Shown piece by piece: positions 43,190 through 51,353 of a DNA stretch of 64,000 nt. How positions within the stretch are numbered: position 1 is the stretch's first letter; each line of letters opens with the position of its first letter. The notes under the pieces were generated by a model. That model saw only the letters and a program-made list of their open reading frames with translations. It made no database searches and was not told the DNA's origin. The position numbers and the translations under genes were made by a program. This DNA comes from an uncultured Anaeromusa sp. (GTDB lineage: Bacteria > Bacillota > Negativicutes > Anaeromusales > Anaeromusaceae), in assembly GCF_963668665.1 (NCBI RefSeq), contig NZ_OY764902.1, forward strand, positions 1,243,501-1,307,500. The letters are read 5' to 3'.

Positions 43190-44368
43190 TTACAGTGCTA
43201 CTCCTTTGGCAATAACCTGCTTGTCCGCAAACAACGCGGCCAGCTTTTGCAGCGGATTTTCTTTCACCAGTAAAATATCCGCCTGTTTTCCCGCCTCTAA
43301 TGAGCCAACTGCCGCTTCCCGTCCCAAGGCTCGCGCGGCGGCACAAGTGGCGCAGCGCAAAATATCCGGCGCTTTCATACCGTACAATTCCATCGCCTGC
43401 ATTTCCACAAACACAGACGGATGAGGTCCAAAATTCGGCGAACCTGCGTCAGTACCTAAAGCAATACCCACCCCTAAATCCATCGCTCTCCGAAAGGTAT
43501 CCTGATGCCATGCCGTCACGGTCCGTGATTTTTCAACATACTCTTCTGGAATTTCGCCGCTGCTTTCAGCCAATTTTTTATATACTGCCAGCGTTGGCAC
43601 TAAAAAAGTTCCTTGCCGCTTCATAAGCTGCAATACCTCATCGGTGATATCCGCGCCATGCTCAATAGTATCCACACCGGCGCAGACAGCATTTTCAATC
43701 CCTATTTTGCCAAGGGAATGCGATGCCACCTTCATTCCCAAACGATGGGCTTCACGTACAATAATTTCCAAGTCTTTTTTCGAATACAGCGAAGGACCGA
43801 TCTCCTCCGGCCCGTACGCGCCGCCGGTAGAAGCTACCTTTATCACTGCTGCGCCGCGCGCCTTCATCGTACGCACCGCCTTAACTAATTCGTCCGGCGA
43901 ATCAGCGATATGTCCCAACTCCGGCACATGTCCGCCTGTAGGCTGGATAATGCTTCCCGCCGCCACAACAGTGGGCCCCAACAGCACACCACGGTCCACC
44001 AAAGCCATAATATCAACCGCCACATTATCCACCGACCCCACGTCCCGCACCGTCGTCACACCCTGCGCCAACGACGCTTGCGCATTGGCAATGCCCCTGC
44101 CCAGCGCCTGGTATACGCCCTCGTCCCGCATGGTCGTCAGCGGCGATGGACTGCCGTCCCACACCAAGTGCACATGCAAATCAATCAATCCCGGCAACGC
44201 GTAGCGGCCTTGTCCGTCCATACTTTTTGCCACTTGCGGCAAAGTTTCTCCGGATGAATATACGCCCTCAATCACGCCGTCGCGAACATGCAAAACGCTC
44301 TTTTCCCCTACCTCGCCAGCGACTACGTCCACCAACTGTACATTCTGCAAGAGATATTCATGCTTCAT
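43190..44368 (-). CDS. Metal-dependent amidohydrolase (imidazolonepropionase/prolidase-like)
   Basis: This 392-residue enzyme has a full amidohydrolase set: GLIDLHVHLVWDG, the Lys strand AAVIKVASTGGAYG, KVASHSLGK, GVDTIEHGADI and IALGTDAGSP. It belongs to the branch that includes Xaa-Pro/Xaa-Arg dipeptidases and imidazolonepropionase-like enzymes; the substrate is not determined. The start at 44368 is chosen from GGTGG eight bases upstream. It is transcribed away from the LysR gene at 44589 with a shared control region and upstream of the MHS transporter gene. Confidence 0.88.
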   Translation of the reverse strand: MKHEYLLQNVQLVDVVAGEVGEKSVLHVRDGVIEGVYSSGETLPQVAKSMDGQGRYALPGLIDLHVHLVWDGSPSPLTTMRDEGVYQALGRGIANAQASLAQGVTTVRDVGSVDNVAVDIMALVDRGVLLGPTVVAAGSIIQPTGGHVPELGHIADSPDELVKAVRTMKARGAAVIKVASTGGAYGPEEIGPSLYSKKDLEIIVREAHRLGMKVASHSLGKIGIENAVCAGVDTIEHGADITDEVLQLMKRQGTFLVPTLAVYKKLAESSGEIPEEYVEKSRTVTAWHQDTFRRAMDLGVGIALGTDAGSPNFGPHPSVFVEMQAMELYGMKAPDILRCATCAAARALGREAAVGSLEAGKQADILLVKENPLQKLAALFADKQVIAKGVAL

Positions 44369-44500
44369 TACTTCCACCATCTTTCTGTGTTTACAGTCAC
44401 TAGGACAAATAAAAAAAGAACCTCCGACCCCGAAAGATCGAACGTTCTTCTTCGAACTGCAAACCCTATTCTTTTCTTGAAACTCTTTGTCCTTAGTGCT

Positions 44501-44566
44501 AGTATAGTTAAAAAGTTTTATACTGTCCAATATATAAATTGATGCTTCTTTATACTTTAAAAGTAT
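44501..44566 (-). promoter_or_regulatory. LysR-controlled promoter of the amidohydrolase-MHS operon
   Basis: On the minus strand a -35 TTGGAC (44530-44525) and a -10 TATACT (44506-44501) are 18 bases apart. A perfect dyad ATACTTTAAAAGTAT lies at 44552-44566; its core has the T-N11-A pattern of LysR-protein sites and its centre is about 65 bases upstream of the expected start of transcription, the usual place for the recognition site. Confidence 0.7.
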
Positions 44567-44588
44567 TATATGAGTGGAGGTATTTCTA

Positions 44589-45485
44589 ATGGAGTTACGT
44601 CATTTGCGCTACTTTTTAGCTGTCGCGGAAGAACTTCATTTCAGTCATGCCGCCCAGCGCCTGCAAATCGCCCAGCCGCCTTTAAGCCGACAAATTCAAG
44701 ATTTAGAAGAAGAACTCGGTGTTACGCTTTTCTACCGGCAAAAACGAAAAATCTCTTTGACCCCCGCCGGCGTCTTATTTCAGGAAAAAGCGCGCCATAT
44801 TCTCGACGAAGTAGATGACGCATGCCATCTAGCGCAAAAAGCGCACCGCGGCGAACTGGGGCGCTTAGCCATCGGATTTGCTGGCATTGCTACCTTTTCC
44901 GTCATGCCTCGCTTGATTCCCGCTTATCAAGCTCTTTATCCTTCCATGGAGCTTTCCTTAGTGCAATTAGGAACCAGCGAACAACTGCGAGATATCGAAA
45001 GCGGCAAACTCCATCTGGGTCTTTTATGCCTGCCCATTGACGCTCCCGACGTATGCTGCCATATTGTCAACCAAGAACCGTACATGATCGCCCTTCCCGC
45101 TAGTCATCCCCTGGCTTTTCAGCCAGGCCCCCTGGCGTTGCGTGATCTGTCTCAAGAGAATTTTATTATGACGTCCCGCTCCGTAGGCAAAGGCTACTTT
45201 GACTTAACCCTGCGGCAGTGCCACCAAGCCGGCTTCAGCCCCACAATCACCCAGGAAGTACACGAACTGCAAACCACCGTTACTTTTGTCGCCGCCGGCA
45301 TGGGCGTGGCGCTCGTCCCCGAAGGCATGGGCCACAGTCAAGCTCGCGGCGTCCGTTTCCGCCCGCTATTTCATGCAGAGCCGGTTCTGCACACCGCCCT
45401 CGCCTGGCTAAAAACGAACACCTCCCCCGAACTGCAGCATTTCGTTTCACTAGCTAAAAAGTTATTTCCCGCCGAGCATCGGTAA
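44589..45485 (+). CDS. LysR family regulator
   Basis: This 298-residue protein has an N-terminal LysR helix-turn-helix (LRHLRYFLAVAEELHFSHAA, then LQIAQPPLSRQIQDLE) and a C-terminal effector domain. The ATG at 44589 follows GGAGG. It is divergent from the amidohydrolase/MHS pair and probably activates it and represses itself, since the dyad at 44552-44566 is only 23 bases upstream of its own start codon. Confidence 0.93.
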   Translation: MELRHLRYFLAVAEELHFSHAAQRLQIAQPPLSRQIQDLEEELGVTLFYRQKRKISLTPAGVLFQEKARHILDEVDDACHLAQKAHRGELGRLAIGFAGIATFSVMPRLIPAYQALYPSMELSLVQLGTSEQLRDIESGKLHLGLLCLPIDAPDVCCHIVNQEPYMIALPASHPLAFQPGPLALRDLSQENFIMTSRSVGKGYFDLTLRQCHQAGFSPTITQEVHELQTTVTFVAAGMGVALVPEGMGHSQARGVRFRPLFHAEPVLHTALAWLKTNTSPELQHFVSLAKKLFPAEHR

Positions 45486-45533
45486 AGAAGAAAACCAGAC
45501 GTCTTTAAAAAACGCCTGGTTTTCTTCTTTTTT
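45486..45533 (+). terminator. Terminator after the LysR gene
   Basis: Arms AAGAAAACCAG and CTGGTTTTCTT around a loop of about 14 bases, followed by CTTTTTT. It begins one base after the stop codon. Confidence 0.85.
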
Positions 45534-45546
45534 CGGTTAAGCTTGT

Positions 45547-46170
45547 CTATTTGTTTTCCGCAGGCGTGCCCAGTCGTTTCACGTTAGCAAATTTCTCCGG
45601 TACCACGGCATCAAACTTGCTAAAAAACTGATCCAACGCCTTCATGCTGACCGACTTGTTGCCAAGGGCTCCGATCATGGTATTGTCCTGCCCCATTTCA
45701 ACAAATTTGCCATTATATAAGTATAGCCCTGTATGCCTGTCAATGGCCTTTACCGGAATGGAAGCAGTCACTTTCTTGCCCACCGTAAAGAAGGTCATCA
45801 CATCACGAACCGTAAACGGCTCTATTTCCACTACCAACAAGGCATCGGCGTCGGAATCTTTGGCTACCGCCAAAATATCCGCCCGCTCCGCCATGGTAAC
45901 GCTTTGGATGCCCATGGACGCCAGCTTGTCCTTATACGCATCGCCAGCCACCAGAGTCCAGCGGCCTGCGGCTACTTTTTTCATATGTTCCAGGATTTTC
46001 GCGTCAATTTCGGCATCATAATCAGTTTTAGCATTATTTACATAGAGAAAAGCCACCCGCGGCAGCTTGCTGTTTTGCTCTTGTGACGCTTTACCTGCGT
46101 CTTCTGACGCCCAGACCGTTCCCATTCCCAAAATCATCATCAATACAAACATAAGGCACACTTTTTTCAT
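45547..46170 (-). CDS. Exported protein of unknown function
   Basis: This 207-residue protein has a signal peptide (KKVCLMFVLMMILGMGTVWA, cleavage after WAS). The mature domain opens RVAFLYVNNAKTDYDAEID and contains DADALLVVEIEPFTVRDVM, a pattern seen in periplasmic proteins with an anticodon-binding-like or GNA1162-like fold, but I cannot name the family. It converges on the LysR gene and is transcribed alone. Confidence 0.75.
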   Translation of the reverse strand: MKKVCLMFVLMMILGMGTVWASEDAGKASQEQNSKLPRVAFLYVNNAKTDYDAEIDAKILEHMKKVAAGRWTLVAGDAYKDKLASMGIQSVTMAERADILAVAKDSDADALLVVEIEPFTVRDVMTFFTVGKKVTASIPVKAIDRHTGLYLYNGKFVEMGQDNTMIGALGNKSVSMKALDQFFSKFDAVVPEKFANVKRLGTPAENK

Positions 46171-46296
46171 TTAATTCTCTCCTCTTGTTAATTTTGGATA
46201 CATCTTAATTCAGTAAAGAGCTTTATCTTTTATTTACATTTTACTGCTTCTATGTTCTTTCTCGCTTTAGGCGCTAAATCCTGTCTGCCAACAAAT

Positions 46297-46339
46297 AAAA
46301 CCGGCATTCTGGTCACAAGAAACCAAGAATGCCGGTTTT
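46297..46339 (-). terminator. Terminator of the CheA-CheY-CheX operon
   Basis: Arms AAAACCGGCATTCT and AGAATGCCGGTTTT around a loop of about 15 bases. It lies 33 bases beyond the stop codon of the last gene. Confidence 0.8.
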
Positions 46340-46371
46340 CATTTGTTTTTATATCAGAAACTATCACTAAG

Positions 46372-47244
46372 TTATTGTACGGCAAACAACATTTCCAACG
46401 GTCCAAAGGAGGTGCCAATGTCCAAACGATAAATACGGCTTTGCAACTCGCAGCCAAAGGGGTTAGCCTGCTGCGCCTCCAGGTCCGCCCAGACGCCTTT
46501 GCCGGAAAGAAGTCCGCAGAAAACACCGTTATGTACATTTAAAAACTCTCCGACACAATCCAGCGCCAATTCGTCTACTTTGTTCAGTTGCTCGCCGTAA
46601 AAACGGCTGGCCAACTCCAGCAAGGCTTTTTCCCTCAGCCTCAGGCCGGTAAAAAAGCTTTTATCTCCATAAATTTTTTGCGTAACCACATACCCGGCGC
46701 TGTTGACCGACAGTTTCGTTTCTTCTTCACAAGGCAAATACGACGGCACATCTAAAAACCGCTCCATATTACGCAGCAACAGCCCCACATAGGCTTCTAA
46801 ATAGATAGCTGCATCTTCTTCCACTAAAAAAGGAAACAACAAATGCAGCGGATACGGCAGCGTCGCGTCATAGCCGGGTTTCATGCCGTATTCGCTGCGA
46901 AATTCCCGCAACGCCTGCTCTAGCTTTGTTAATGGCAGATACCCTTGATCGGAAATAGTCTGCAGCAACGCCAGTGGCTCTTCTTGCTGTTGCGCCAAAA
47001 GCTGCTCCACCTCCTCCTGGTTTAAGTACCCCATCTCTACCGCCAGCTTGCCAAATAGCTGATCGCAGCGCTGTTGCAGAGCATGCACCTCTTCCACCTG
47101 CGCCGCCGTCATCAACCCCTGATTGACCGCGAGGGTTCCCAATTTAACTTTGACCTGCTTTTCCTGGCGGATGGCGTTACAAAGCTCCTCCGACGCCAGC
47201 AAGCCCCTATTTAACAAATAATGCCCAAAAAATTGATTTAACAT
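46372..47244 (-). CDS. CheX-like chemotaxis phosphatase with N-terminal helical repeats
   Basis: This 290-residue protein begins with two copies of a helical motif (FGHYLLNRGLLASEELCNAI and FGKLAVEMGYLNQEEVEQLL), like the N-terminal domains of type II secretion ATPases. Its C-terminal part (about 180-290) is CheX-like, with ELALDCVGEFLNVHNGVFCG resembling the phosphatase helix ExxNxxxG. CheX proteins remove phosphate from CheY. The ATG at 47244 follows GGAG. The gene directly follows a CheY gene, and a kinase with its own CheX-like domain is encoded further upstream. Confidence 0.8.
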   Translation of the reverse strand: MLNQFFGHYLLNRGLLASEELCNAIRQEKQVKVKLGTLAVNQGLMTAAQVEEVHALQQRCDQLFGKLAVEMGYLNQEEVEQLLAQQQEEPLALLQTISDQGYLPLTKLEQALREFRSEYGMKPGYDATLPYPLHLLFPFLVEEDAAIYLEAYVGLLLRNMERFLDVPSYLPCEEETKLSVNSAGYVVTQKIYGDKSFFTGLRLREKALLELASRFYGEQLNKVDELALDCVGEFLNVHNGVFCGLLSGKGVWADLEAQQANPFGCELQSRIYRLDIGTSFGPLEMLFAVQ

Positions 47245-47295
47245 ACTCTCTCCTCGCCAGGACTGCAAGTCTTTGCTTGGCCTAGAAATCCTTTT

Positions 47296-47682
47296 CTAAC
47301 CATGAGCCGCCTCTTTTGTAGTTTCACTTAACAGCAGGCGCACCACCGACTGCAGGTTTTCTTCATTGATCGGTTTGACGATATAGTTTTTTGCTCCCAG
47401 CTGCAATGCTTCAAACACCGCATGCTTTTGCCCCAGCGCGCTGATGACGAGAATATTAGCCGCAGGCTCCTGCGCTTTTAGCTGCCGAATGGCTTCCAAG
47501 CCTCCCATACCCGGCATGGTCAAGTCCATGGTCACCAAATCCGGACAACATTGCGCATACTTTACCAACGCTTGCTCGCCGCTGGCGGCCTCCTCTACGA
47601 TTTCACAGTCAATCTTCTCCAACATCCTCCGTAAGGTTTTACGCATCATCAGGGCGTCGTCCACAATCATCACTCTGGCCAT
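47296..47682 (-). CDS. CheY-like single-domain response regulator
   Basis: This 128-residue protein consists of a receiver domain only. The acidic pocket is Asp8-Asp9 (RVMIVDDA), the phospho-acceptor is Asp53 (LVTMDLTMPG) and the conserved Lys is K103 (YIVKPINEE). It should be phosphorylated by the CheA-like kinase encoded upstream and dephosphorylated by the CheX-like protein encoded downstream. The gap to the kinase gene (47683-47889) is taken up by a long hairpin repeat. Confidence 0.92.
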   Translation of the reverse strand: MARVMIVDDALMMRKTLRRMLEKIDCEIVEEAASGEQALVKYAQCCPDLVTMDLTMPGMGGLEAIRQLKAQEPAANILVISALGQKHAVFEALQLGAKNYIVKPINEENLQSVVRLLLSETTKEAAHG

Positions 47683-47727
47683 GTGCTTCTTCCTTCCCTT
47701 CTAAAAACTAATTTTAAAATAATTCCA

Positions 47728-47887
47728 GGGAGGCGCTGCTTTAATGAACACGCCGACAAAGCAAGAGCTTTTTTCGTCAAACGAGAAAGAAAACGCAGGC
47801 ATAGCGGTGCTCTGTCGAGGCTTTCTGACGCTGTTTGACGGAAAAAGAGCCGCTTTGTCGTGAGATGTGAGTAAAGCAGCGCCTCCC
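47728..47887 (-). repeat. ~160-nt 3'-end hairpin repeat, copy 1
   Basis: Perfect 16-bp outer arms, GGGAGGCGCTGCTTTA and TAAAGCAGCGCCTCCC, enclose a core shared with copies at 59206 and 61938 (TGAACAC, CCGACAA, TTTTTTCGTCA, TTTCTGACG, TGACGGAAAAAGA, GAGATGTGA). The core is itself an imperfect inverted repeat. The element lies directly after the stop codon of the kinase gene (TAG at 47892-47890) and before the CheY gene. Confidence 0.85.
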
Positions 47888-47889
47888 TT

Positions 47890-50800
47890 CTAGTAAATTA
47901 AGCTTAGGGACAGACTGCCCACCGGTGTTTCCAGCACCCACGTAGATGTCTGCGAGTGCGAATACTTGGCGGAAGCGTCCTCTGCCAACAGGCTGAGCAA
48001 AGGCTCCACATTCACTTCGGCCGGACCTTGCGGCCAGGCTTCTAGGGCTTGGCGAAAAAGCTGTTGGGCATACTGCGAGAGCACATTCTCCAGCTTGTCT
48101 TCCGCCGCCGTCCTAACTCTCGCTTTTATTCCAGCCTGCACAATCTTTTCGTCGGCGCTCAGCAGGATCTTGCCCGCAAGGCCGCCTTTGACATTCAAAA
48201 AGGAGGACACTTTGCGCAGCTGCAGGTTCCCTTCGGACGCGCTGTCCAAATAATGAATGCGCGTTACCGCTAAGCCGCATTGCTCTTGCAGCAGCCCTTC
48301 CGCCGCCTGGAGCAGCGGTTTGGCCAAATCTCGTATGGAAAGCGACTCGGCTTCTTCCGCCTTTTCATAGGGCAGGAAAAAGGAAAACTCCGTGCCTTCA
48401 CCCAAAACACTGCGCACAGTAACCATCCCGCCCAGCTTTTCCAGCTCCATACGCACCGCCGCTAAACCGACACCGCGTCCAGCCAGTTCATCCACCTCTT
48501 CGGCTGCGGAAAAACCGTCGGCAAAAATAAACCGCAGCCACTCTTCCGGCCCCAGCCGCTGCACGTCCGCCAAGGAGCACAGCCCTTTTTCCAACGCCAA
48601 ATCCCGAATGACTTTGGGATCCATACCTCGGCCATCGTCGGCGACAGTAATGCAAACCCCGCCTTCTTCCTCTCGAACAGAGCAGGCAATAACGCCAAGC
48701 TCATCCTTGCCGCTTTCCAAGCGTTCTTCCATCGTTTCCAAGCCATGCATGACGGCATTGCGAAAAACATGCCCCATCGACTTTACAAAATCATAGTACC
48801 GCGCCGGATCCACCATCATCGTCCCGCCATTGACAGTAAAAGAATGGACCGCTTTGCCATGGCGCTCGGCCAAGCCGCATGTGTATTCAGGAAAGGATTG
48901 CAGCAGCTCCTGCAGCGGCTTATAGCGAAGGCGACGAATAGCGGTCAAGAGCATGCCGCATTCTTCCGGCGGCAGTGCCGCTTGCATCTTCTCTTCGAGT
49001 TCCAGCAACCTCTCATTGTCAATAACCAAAACATTTTTCCGTTGGAAAAAATCCAGTCCCAGCTTATCTTCCAATACCCGCACATCTTCTTGGAGCCAGC
49101 TCAGCATCCGCTCCGGCGTAAAGCCAGCCAGATTCTTTTCCAGCTCGCTTTTTTCCATATCCGCCCCTTCCTGCGTCCGAATCGCCGCCAAGCGATCCTC
49201 CATCTCATGCAAGAAGCCCATGGTTTGACGCAGCCGCAATTGACCGAAAGTGCCTTTGAAGGTATGAACTACGCGAAATAAATCCGCCAATACGTCGGCC
49301 GGTTCTTTTTTGCTGCGCAGCAGCTCCGCCATACCTTCCCGACAAAAGAGAGTATATTGATTGACCGCGGCAAAGAAATCCGCCGCATGGGTCACCACCT
49401 GCACAATCATCGCCAGCACGTCGCGCTCCGCCTGCATTTGTTCCTCTAGGGCCTTCTGCGCCGTCCGATCGGTCAGGATCAGCATGATTTTACGTGACCC
49501 TCCTTGCTGCCCTCCTTCAATAACCTTGTATGTAACGCTGATATACCTTGCTCCAAGAGAAATAGCTTCCGGCAAAAGGGAAAAGTACGTTTCCTGCAAA
49601 GCAGCGCTTTTTTCCGCCAAGATCTTCGCGAGCACCGCAGCTACAAACACTTGCTGCGCCTCCGCCTCCGGGCAAAGAAGCGCACAGGCGTTTTCTCCCG
49701 CTATCTCCCGGCGGAAGATGGCGGTGCATTCGGCGCTATATTCCTTGTCGATTTGCAGGTCGCCGCCAAAAGACAAAAAGCCCTGGCCGGCGTAATCCAG
49801 CAAGTTTTGCAGCGCCGCCGTCCGCTCTTTAATCTTTCCTTCCAGCTCCAGGTTCCACCGCTCCAACGTTGCGTGAGATTGCTGCACTTCTTCGTACATC
49901 GTTTGCAGCGAATCCAAAGTGCGATTGATTTCGCAAGTCAGCTCGCCCATTTCGTCATTTGCATCACTGCGCCCTCGCGCCTGCAGATCTCCTTTGGCTA
50001 CGCAGGCCATCAGCGAATTCAACTGATACATCCGTTTGCGCACTGACATATCAAAGCCGCAGAATAAATATCCCAACAAGAGCAGAATGCCGCCGGCAAA
50101 AACACTAACGGCGTTACGGTAGCTTATGTAGGCATCAATGCGCAACGCCAGCAATTCGTCAATCATTTGAAAGGTCTCGTCCTGCGTCCGGATCGCTTCT
50201 TGAACGGCTCGCGTCCCTGTAGCTTTCAGCAGTTCCCGGGATATAGGGAGGCCTTGCTGTCCAATGGTTTTCTGCTCAAAATTCCAGGCAAAAATAGGCG
50301 CCGCATCAACCAGCGCGGTTGTCACCGGCTGCAGACGGCTGCGTACCGGCTCGTTATGCCGCAATACCTGTTTGACATTGTAGTCCACCAGATCCAAATC
50401 CGAACGGATCAAGCCTACATACTGCAAAAACTGATTTTTTCTCTCTCTTGAGAGAGCCTGGCTGAACAGTTCTACCTCCAAGGTCTGCGCCGCATTCAAA
50501 CGTTCCAACAAATTCGGCATTTTCCGCAGAACCATATCTACCAAATACGACGTATCGGAATCAGAATCTAAGGCCAAATTGGAAGCATAGCCGATTTGCT
50601 GCATCAAATCCCCTACGCTGCGCAGCCAGCGACCATCCAACTCAAAGGCTACCTGCGGCGCCTCTGTTTCCAGCGAAGCGGCGTTCTGCTTGCGCGCCAG
50701 CCAGTCCTGACGCAGCGTTTGCAGCTTCCATGATACATTCAGGTTCGCCCCAGCTCCCTGATCCAGTTCCTCCGCCCGCTCCAGCGCCACATCCACACGG

Positions 50801-51087
50801 TTTTGCTGCGCCAACACCCGCCCCTGCAAAGACGGATCATTATGTATATACAAATAATGCAGCCGGCGATATTCCGCGCCTTCCACAAATACAGTCCCCA
50901 ACGCCTGCGCATATTGCACGCCCAGACGTTCCTGCCGGGCAAATTCAATATTTTTATTCAGCTCCGATACCAGCAAATACATCAAAACCGCTGACTGCAA
51001 AACGATTAAAACGCCGATCACGGCAAATTTATAGGCGTATTTCAAGCGATTCATCCAGCGAACCGCTGGCTCTATAAGTTTATTCAT
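47890..51087 (-). CDS. Membrane CheA-like histidine kinase with C-terminal CheX-like domain
   Basis: This 1065-residue protein has an N-terminal sensor between two membrane segments (about 20-42 and 325-345), HAMP (about 348-400), a coiled coil, a PAS-like domain (LLDYAGQGFLSFGGDLQ), an Hpt domain with His608 (VVHTFKGTFGQLR), a CheA-type ATPase (HVFRNAVMHGLET near 776; VADDGRGMD; ELAGRGVGLAAVR near 872) and a final CheX-like region (about 919-1042, with GLAGKILLSADEKIVQ and AAEDKLENVLSQYAQQLF). No CheW-like domain is seen. Thus sensing, phosphotransfer and possibly phosphatase functions lie in one chain. CheY and a separate CheX-like protein follow in the same direction. Confidence 0.87.
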   Translation of the reverse strand: MNKLIEPAVRWMNRLKYAYKFAVIGVLIVLQSAVLMYLLVSELNKNIEFARQERLGVQYAQALGTVFVEGAEYRRLHYLYIHNDPSLQGRVLAQQNRVDVALERAEELDQGAGANLNVSWKLQTLRQDWLARKQNAASLETEAPQVAFELDGRWLRSVGDLMQQIGYASNLALDSDSDTSYLVDMVLRKMPNLLERLNAAQTLEVELFSQALSRERKNQFLQYVGLIRSDLDLVDYNVKQVLRHNEPVRSRLQPVTTALVDAAPIFAWNFEQKTIGQQGLPISRELLKATGTRAVQEAIRTQDETFQMIDELLALRIDAYISYRNAVSVFAGGILLLLGYLFCGFDMSVRKRMYQLNSLMACVAKGDLQARGRSDANDEMGELTCEINRTLDSLQTMYEEVQQSHATLERWNLELEGKIKERTAALQNLLDYAGQGFLSFGGDLQIDKEYSAECTAIFRREIAGENACALLCPEAEAQQVFVAAVLAKILAEKSAALQETYFSLLPEAISLGARYISVTYKVIEGGQQGGSRKIMLILTDRTAQKALEEQMQAERDVLAMIVQVVTHAADFFAAVNQYTLFCREGMAELLRSKKEPADVLADLFRVVHTFKGTFGQLRLRQTMGFLHEMEDRLAAIRTQEGADMEKSELEKNLAGFTPERMLSWLQEDVRVLEDKLGLDFFQRKNVLVIDNERLLELEEKMQAALPPEECGMLLTAIRRLRYKPLQELLQSFPEYTCGLAERHGKAVHSFTVNGGTMMVDPARYYDFVKSMGHVFRNAVMHGLETMEERLESGKDELGVIACSVREEEGGVCITVADDGRGMDPKVIRDLALEKGLCSLADVQRLGPEEWLRFIFADGFSAAEEVDELAGRGVGLAAVRMELEKLGGMVTVRSVLGEGTEFSFFLPYEKAEEAESLSIRDLAKPLLQAAEGLLQEQCGLAVTRIHYLDSASEGNLQLRKVSSFLNVKGGLAGKILLSADEKIVQAGIKARVRTAAEDKLENVLSQYAQQLFRQALEAWPQGPAEVNVEPLLSLLAEDASAKYSHSQTSTWVLETPVGSLSLSLIY

Positions 51088-51353
51088 GCCTGCAACACCT
51101 GCTATTATTTATTCTGATCCTGCAATTCTTATTGTAGAAGGTCCGGTCCCGGCAAAGGTGAACTTCCCGTAAATTTTTAGTTAAGTTTTCGTTTCATTTA
51201 ACCAAAAGTTAACTGCCGGATAACTTTTAGCGCTAGCTTCCATGCCATACTTACTAATAAGCAGGGACTATTCGTTTTAAAAAGCTTAACTCCCCCTCTC
51301 CATTGTCCCGCTTCCTCTGTATTATTCGTACATAGTGAAAGGAGCCGCTTTGC

